Under the pieces are notes generated by a model that ran no database searches, was not told where the DNA came from, and saw only the letters and a program-made list of their open reading frames with translations. From contig OX419755.1 in assembly GCA_948567375.1 (NCBI GenBank), forward strand, positions 2,175,001 through 2,239,000: 64,000 bases of DNA, written 5' to 3'. A program made the position numbers and the translations under genes. Source of the stretch: Lunularia cruciata (taxonomy: Eukaryota; Streptophyta; Marchantiopsida; Lunulariales; Lunulariaceae). This document shows positions 58,150 through 64,000 of this stretch, in pieces. How positions within the stretch are numbered: position 1 is the stretch's first letter; each line of letters opens with the position of its first letter.

Positions 58150-59760
58150 AAATATATTTATTTCCTAGTTTCCGAGGAAGCGCCGGTCCCGGGATAGTGA
58201 CATTAGACCACGTGGTTGACAATGCCACCACTTGCAGAAGGGATACTATGTCCCTATATGCAGCGCACACGGGGTATCCGGACAGCGATTTGAACGCACA
58301 CTCTATAAGGGCATTCTTTCACTTTGGCATCTTTCTGACATATGCATGTGATGGCAAACCGGACATGTCAAGATCTTTAAGCGGTGACGCGGTTTTGTGT
58401 TTTCAAAGAAAATAAAGAGATCACTTGCGTCAATTACTCTAAGCCTACAAACAGTATAGAAGATATCTATTGCAGAAGCATTCAGCTGCATTTGTCTTTA
58501 TAATTTAGTAAATGAGTCAATCACCCTATCGAAGCCGAGAGCATCATTAACATATTTCTTGTACAGTTGACTGCACACAGGATACCTGCAGAGCCAATAA
58601 ATATACCCCCAAGCCACAAATGAAAGGAGTACAAGGCACCATCAGGTGCCGGAAGAGGGACACGAAAGCCCAATGGGAGGGGGAGAAAAAACCCCGACAA
58701 GAAAAACCCCCTTCGCAAGAGCAAAGAGAGATGCCAACTAGCGACTAGAAAGGGGAAAGGCTACCAACGCACCTACTGCTCTACTTTGTGGTCCTCTAAC
58801 TCTGAAGGAAAGTCTGGAAAGTGAGGTGGGAGAGCACTAGATGAAATGGGCACTCCTACTGCCACACAGGATACCTTAAAGAGTAGAATATGATTCGAAA
58901 GCTAGATATGGCCACCAAGTTTTCGCAGCATCTCATATTTCATTTGGATGCGGATCTATGTGGTAAAGATCAACGGTTACGCATACACTAGCACTACGTC
59001 TACCATGGCAGTCGACCCACGGGATCTAGGGAGCCAGAACCGGTTCTCATAATCATCTTGTATTTGCAACTTCTGCCTAGTATCAACACTTTGCGAATGA
59101 CTTATCGACTAGCTACTCGGTTAATGTGAAGTGTCTGCAACCCAGTTAGAGGAAGAAGGGTTGTACCAGCTATCAGACAAACTTAGAGCCCGGGTGCTTC
59201 AGAAGAACAAAACTTTTCCAAAATCGTAGTATCGGACACCTTGCTTCTTTCCAGCACCAGTCTTTTATTTCCGCCATAAGGTCGTTCATACCTTCAGACT
59301 GCCAAACGGGTAAGTATTGAACATGTTGTTGAACGAAATACCAATATCTTTGTTTACTCCGAGGTATTTCAGGCTGGTAAACTTCCCTTTCATCGTATTC
59401 GTTGTCTATGAGATCGTCAGCGAGTGACAGGCACTGAATGAAGATCATACCGAGTCCAGTCTTTCCCTTTGTCATATGGACGGATTTAACAGAATCTTTC
59501 CCCTGGGGTCATAAAGGACTACGACTGGAAGGTAAAGATTAGCCTTAATAAGCACAATAATTAGCAAATATTCCAATCGCTGATCTCCGATTTTACTCCG
59601 ATATGATAACTGCTTTTCTATAGCTAAGCTCTGTGAGCAGTTGGAAGACAATCGAAAATGGTATCGTACTTGCTCGATTTATGTAATCCGCTTTACTTGA
59701 ATTCCAGTCAAGATGTATCACTGCAGATGCTAAAGAAACCAATATCCAGAGTCTAAGAAC
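58150..59760 (-). pseudogene. Duplicated DUF247-cluster segment, copy D2 (decayed)
   Basis: It matches 11490-11610 (ctagtttccgrggaagcgccgg, aatgccac...cttg) and then 12700-13560 in the same order, without the tandem array present in D1. Minus-strand peptides include a 100-aa frame (59475-59173) with DDLIDNEYDEREVYQPEIPR, not recognised. It carries a 275-bp insertion (58588-58862) and ends near the copia element. It confirms an old segmental duplication within the DUF247 cluster. Confidence 0.6.
58574..58876. mobile_element. 275-bp retroposon-like insertion with 14-bp target duplication
   Basis: The 14-mer cacacaggatacct occurs at 58574-58587 and 58863-58876, flanking a 275-bp segment absent from the paralogous D1 site (near 12955, where gcacagagatacctt is uninterrupted). 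A 14-bp duplication is typical of LINE-machinery insertions (SINE or 5'-truncated LINE). On the minus strand the segment ends gtatatttattggctctgc with no long A tail. tRNA-type A and B boxes were not identified. Confidence 0.75.
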
Positions 59761-59837
59761 AAATCATCAGATAAACCATGTAGTATGCGTCTTGTTCCAC
59801 TTTTGTACCAAACGCATACTTCTGTGAAAGCGTTCAT

Positions 59838-60225
59838 TGTTAAGTTTGGCTTCTTATCATCGACTTGACTGGTCAAGAGCAAGAGCAAACGTGATTCATG
59901 AAACATGTGGTGAGTGAGGACAGGGACAGTAACTTGTCTAAATATGCTCAGTCATTACTAAGACTAAGTATTAAAGTGATTAGATATCTTGAGTGGTCAA
60001 TACTCATGAAGTCCCGCAAGTCAATATTAAGGAGTTTAGTCGGATGACAGTGAGTGAGTGCATATATATATATATGAGAAATAAAGGTTGGAATGCTGGT
60101 GTGAGCTTGTTTCAGCCGCGGAGATAGCTTCTTGGATAGGGAGTGAACCACGTTATTTCCTATTGTCGTCTGATTTATGTTTAATGGGCTTTATGAAGTG
60201 CTATTGCGAGATGGTATTTCCTACA
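59838..60225 (+). repeat. Copia element 5' LTR, 388 bp
   Basis: TGTTAAG...CTACA, TG...CA ends. It is followed two bases later by a primer-binding-like tggtatcaaactt (60228-60240). It contains a short (TA)n run near 60065. By eye about a tenth of positions differ from the 3' LTR, so the insertion is old. Confidence 0.9.
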
Positions 60226-63200
60226 ATTGGTATCAAACTTTAGTTGGTCCTAAAGAAGGTATTGAGATCTGAGGGTGTTGTGAAGTGGGTCTAGAAGCAA
60301 GTCCACAACAAAGCAATGGCAGGGGTGATATCCATATCAAATGCTAAATTTGCACTGGAGGAGTTTGATGGGGGAAAAAAATTTGGACTTTGGCAGCCAA
60401 AGATGAAGGACCTTCTTGTCCAGCAAGGACTGCATAAGCACTAAATCAAAAAAAAGGAGGACAAAAGTGATGAAGATAGGGACGATGAAGAGGCAGATCT
60501 CTTAGCTATTAGCACTATTGGGTTGAACCTTGCTGATGAAGAGCTATACAATGTTATGAATGAGGAATCTGCACCAAAACTATGGGCCCAACTGGAGAAT
60601 CTTTATATGACCAAGTCATTGACAAATAGGCTGTTTCTTAAACAGAAGTTGTATATGTTACAAATTAAGGAAGGCCAAAGTATTATGGAGCATCTCAATT
60701 CTTCAACAAAATCATTTGTGAGTTGATGAGCATAGAGGTTAAGTTAGAAGAGGAGGATAAGGCATTGCTGTTATTGACTTCACTTTCTCCATCATATGAG
60801 CATCTGGTCACAACTCTTTTATATGGGAAGGATGGTATAAATTGTGAGGAGGTCACTTCAGCATTATTGTCCAATGAGATGCAAAAAAAACCCAACCAAG
60901 AAAAGACAAATTCAGAGGCTCTATTTATCAGAGGAAGGACAAGAGAGAGTGATCAGATCAAGAGTAAATCAAGATCCAACTCTATAACTGCAGGCTTCAA
61001 AGGCAAGTGCTTGATTTTTAGGAAGGTTGGATATTTCAATAAGGATTGTAACAACAAGAGGCTTGAGTCCAACAAGGATAAATGTCAACTTTCAAATCAA
61101 GAAAGTATTGTTGAGTAATCTGATGTTATGGATGATGTTCTATGTGTTACCCGAGACAAAGATCAATTTGAGGAGTCATGGATATTGCACTCAGGTTGCT
61201 CTTACCATATGTGTCCAAAGAATGAGTGATTTTATGAGTACAAACCACTCAATGCATGATCTGCAATAGTGGAGAAAACATGGCTTGTAAAGCTATTGGC
61301 ATTGGTACAATATGCAGTAAGATGTTTGATGGTATTGTGAGGACTCTTGCTGATATGATGCTTGTCCCTGAGTTAAGGAAGAATTTGATATCACAAGGCA
61401 CTTTGGACTCAAATGGTTGGAGGTGGGGAGCAAAAAAGGGAACACTCAAGGCATCAAAAGGAGCATTTGTTGTAATGAAAAGCAAGAAGATAGGAAATCT
61501 TTATGAGCTTGTTGGAGAGACCATTACTAGAAGAGTGGCAAGTACTATTTCTGAAAATGAAGATCCCCCAAAGATCTTACTGGGTCATGGCACCTACATT
61601 TGGGTCATATGAGAGAAAGGGGTCTAAGTGAATTGTCCAAGCAACAATTTTTGAAGGGCCTTAAAAGTTGTAAGTTAAAATTTTGTGAGCATTGTGTAAT
61701 AAGAAAGCAATGGAGGGTAAGCTTTTCCACACGAGTTCATTGCACAAAGGTAATTTTAGACTATGTGCATTTTGATGTTTGGGGCACTGCACCTATAGCT
61801 TCAAAATCTAGAGCATTATATTTTGTATCTTTGGTTGATGATTACTCTAGGAGAGTATGGGTCTACACCATGAAGCAAAAATTAGAGGTCTTCTCTATCT
61901 TTAAACCATGGAAGATGATGATGGAGAAACAAACTGGAAGGAAACTGAAGTGTTTGAGATCTGATAATGATACAGAATATAAATCTCAAGAGTTTGATAG
62001 GTATTGTAAGAGTGAATGGATAATTCATCACTTTACCATACCGGGTACCCCTTAACAAGATGGTGTGGCAGTGTAGATGAATTGTACACTCTTGAGAAAG
62101 CAAGAACTATGTTAAGCAACGCTGGATTGGAGAGTAGTTTTTGCACAGAAGCTATAAATATGGCTTGTCATTTGGTAAACATTTCTCCTTCTACTGCTAT
62201 TGAGTGCAAGACACCTCCGGACAAAAGGACAGGTCAGCATGTTGATTACTCTTCACTTAGAGTGTTTGGATGCATAGCTTATGTTCATTTTCAACAAGAA
62301 CAAAGGACAAAGTTAGATCTAAAATCTAGAAAGTATATTCTTGGGATATGAGAAGGATACAAAGGGATATAGATAATGGGATCCAAAAAGATGTTGTCTT
62401 GTTGTGAGTAGGTGTATTTTTTGATGAGACTAGTACAATGAAGACTATTACTATAGCAAAAGATAAGAAAAAACAAACTCGGTCAGATTTTGTTAAGTCA
62501 GATATTGATCTTGGAAATGAAGACATCTCACCTCTTGTAGATCTACCAAGTGAACCATTAGAAGAGCAAAGTCCATAAGCGATTCATGAACGTAGGTATC
62601 CAAATAGGGATATAAGGCCTCCAAAGAGATTTGATGATTCATTAGTAGCTTATGCTCTTCTTACTGAGAATGGTGAACCTTCTTCATATGAAGAGGCAAT
62701 GCAAGATCAATAGTGTACAAAGTGGCATTGTGCAATAGAAGAGGAGATGAGGTCTTTGGCCTAGAACCAAACTTGGAGACTTGAAAAATTGCCAATGGGA
62801 AACAAGGCAATTGGTTGAAGATGGATATTCTAGAAGAAGGAAGGACTTCCAAAATCAGGTGGAAATAGATACAAAGCAAGGATTGTAGTAAAGGGTTATA
62901 ACCAAAAAAGAAGGTATTGACTTCAATGAGATTTTTTCACCTGTGGTGAAAATTTCTTCAATTTGTGCACTTTTTGCAATAGTTGCATTCCATAACTTGG
63001 AGTTTGAGCAAGTAGATGTTACAACTGCTTTGTTACGTGGAGAATGGGGGAAGGAGATTTACATGCATCAACCTGAAGATTTTGTGGTACCAAGGAACTA
63101 AAACTTGGTTTGCAGGTTACAAAAGTCTTTATATGGACTAAAGCAAAGTCCAAGACTTTGGTATATGAAATTTTGATGCTTTTATGTTGAAGCATGGATA

Positions 63201-63614
63201 TAAGGGAAGTGAATTAAATTGTTATGTGTACCTCAAGAAGCTACATGGATCTAGAGTATTTGATTTAATCATCTTGGTATTATATGTGGATGATATGTTG
63301 ATTGCTGCGGAGGATATGGTTGAGGTGGAGAAATTGAAAGCACAACTCAGTAAGGAGTTTGATACAAAGGACTTGGGTTCATCAAAGAGAGTGTTTGGGA
63401 TTGAGATCCACCAGGACAAGAGCAACCAAAAGTTATGGATATCTCAAAGAAGATATTTGGAAAAATTACTTGCTCAGATTGGCACAGAGGTAAATGCAGC
63501 TCACATGTTGACTAAACCTGTTCGTGTTGAGAAGTTCAACATATGCATCAACTTGCTCATCCTTCAGTGTTACTCTTTGGGATGATATGATGGATACAAG
63601 CAAAAGCTAGAGAT
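60226..63614 (+). mobile_element. Ty1/copia LTR retrotransposon, internal region, broken
   Basis: Copia order on the plus strand: gag (about 60320-61100, with FDGGKKFGLWQPKMKDLL and a CCHC-like remnant), protease region (about 61150-61450), integrase (about 61600-62350, with the HCxxC-type zinc-finger end, a DVWGTAP block and SLVDDYSRRVWVY), and reverse transcriptase (about 62750-63400, with EQVDVTTALLRGE, YGLKQSPRLWY and LYVDDMLIA). Most of RNase H is missing, leaving only NAAHMLTKPV before the 3' LTR. On the order of ten or more breaks, so a fossil. The element entered segment D2 or its flank. Confidence 0.93.
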
Positions 63615-64000
63615 TGTTAAGTTTGGCTTGTTATTAGTGGCTTAACTGATCAAGAGCAAGAGCAAATGTGATTGATGAAACATGCTGTGAGTGAGGACAG
63701 AGATAGTCACTTGTCTAGATATGTTCAGTCATTACTAAGGCTAAGTATCAAAGTAACTAGATATCTTGAGTGGTCAATACTCATGAAATCCTGCAAGTCA
63801 ATATTCAGGAGTTCAGGAGGATGACATTGCCAAGGGACTATCTTTCTTTGTTTATATATATATATATATACGCAATGAGAAATAAAGGTTGGAAGGCTGG
63901 TGTGAGCCTGTTTCAGCCGTGGACGTGGAGGTAGCTTAGCTTAGCGGGACAGGGAGTGAACACATTATTTTCTATTGTCCTCTGATTTATGTTTAATGTG
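63615..64000 (+). repeat. Copia element 3' LTR, cut by window edge
   Basis: It begins TGTTAAGTTTGGC directly after the gctagagat polypurine-like end. It matches 59838 onward with a longer (TA)n run at about 63854-63870. About 40 bp of its 3' end lie beyond the window. Confidence 0.9.

Noticed and set aside
57917-58270. 117-aa minus-strand ORF as a gene
   Set aside because: Part lies in segment D2, whose D1 counterpart does not keep the frame, and the rest is AT-rich intergenic sequence with no motif.

Overview
The window looks like nuclear DNA of a land plant with a large, repeat-rich genome. The evidence is plant-type DUF247 genes, Ty3/gypsy elements including a chromodomain chromovirus, a Ty1/copia element primed by a Met-tRNA-like site, and many decayed nested insertions. 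The N-terminal DUF247 motif is unlike the usual angiosperm form (the SIGPYHHG-like block reads SFGLYNRN or ECGLFYRK), which hints at a non-angiosperm or early-diverging plant. I cannot name the species from sequence alone.

Host genes: only two open reading frames look like intact genes. Both are intronless, on the minus strand, and encode DUF247 proteins with a C-terminal membrane anchor (16729-18852, 707 aa; 49110-50837, 575 aa). Around them are DUF247 pseudogenes (13513-14392 minus; about 22080-23050 plus), a duplicated segment (11272-13560 and 58150-59760) and a recurring 5' block with a TATA motif. That block lies about 490-510 bp upstream of the 575-aa gene and of the pseudogene at 13.5-14.4 kb. 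This is an old DUF247 cluster, expanded by duplication and then split by transposons.

Layout. 1-4480: broken gypsy element, minus, running off the left edge. 4486-9650: copies or fragments of a repeat family called X here, plus a fresh 104-bp tandem duplication. 9.7-23.1 kb: DUF247 cluster with a 1.45-kb inverted repeat and tandem repeats. 23.1-25.0 kb: a gypsy RT fragment interrupted by the 3' end of a chromovirus. 25.0-28.0 kb: X fragment and a related Lys/Glu-rich repeat. 28.0-38.4 kb: a four-level nest, with X copy X5 containing element A, which contains a solo chromovirus LTR, which contains element B. 39.3-46.2 kb: two head-to-tail X copies, plus strand. 46.2-51.8 kb: second intact DUF247 gene with flanks and a Lys-rich repeat ORF. 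52.1-56.3 kb: X copy X3. 56.3-59.8 kb: LINE-like scraps, a 205-bp foldback, and a duplicated DUF247-cluster segment carrying a 275-bp insertion with a 14-bp target duplication. 59.8-64.0 kb: broken copia element with both LTRs, the right one cut by the window edge.

The most interesting unexplained item is family X. It is 3.8-4.2 kb with TGTG...CACA termini and 5-bp target duplications (TAACA exact on both sides of X5). It has no recognisable LTR pair, reverse transcriptase or integrase. It carries a conserved globular domain followed by acidic and coiled-coil coding segments that I do not recognise.
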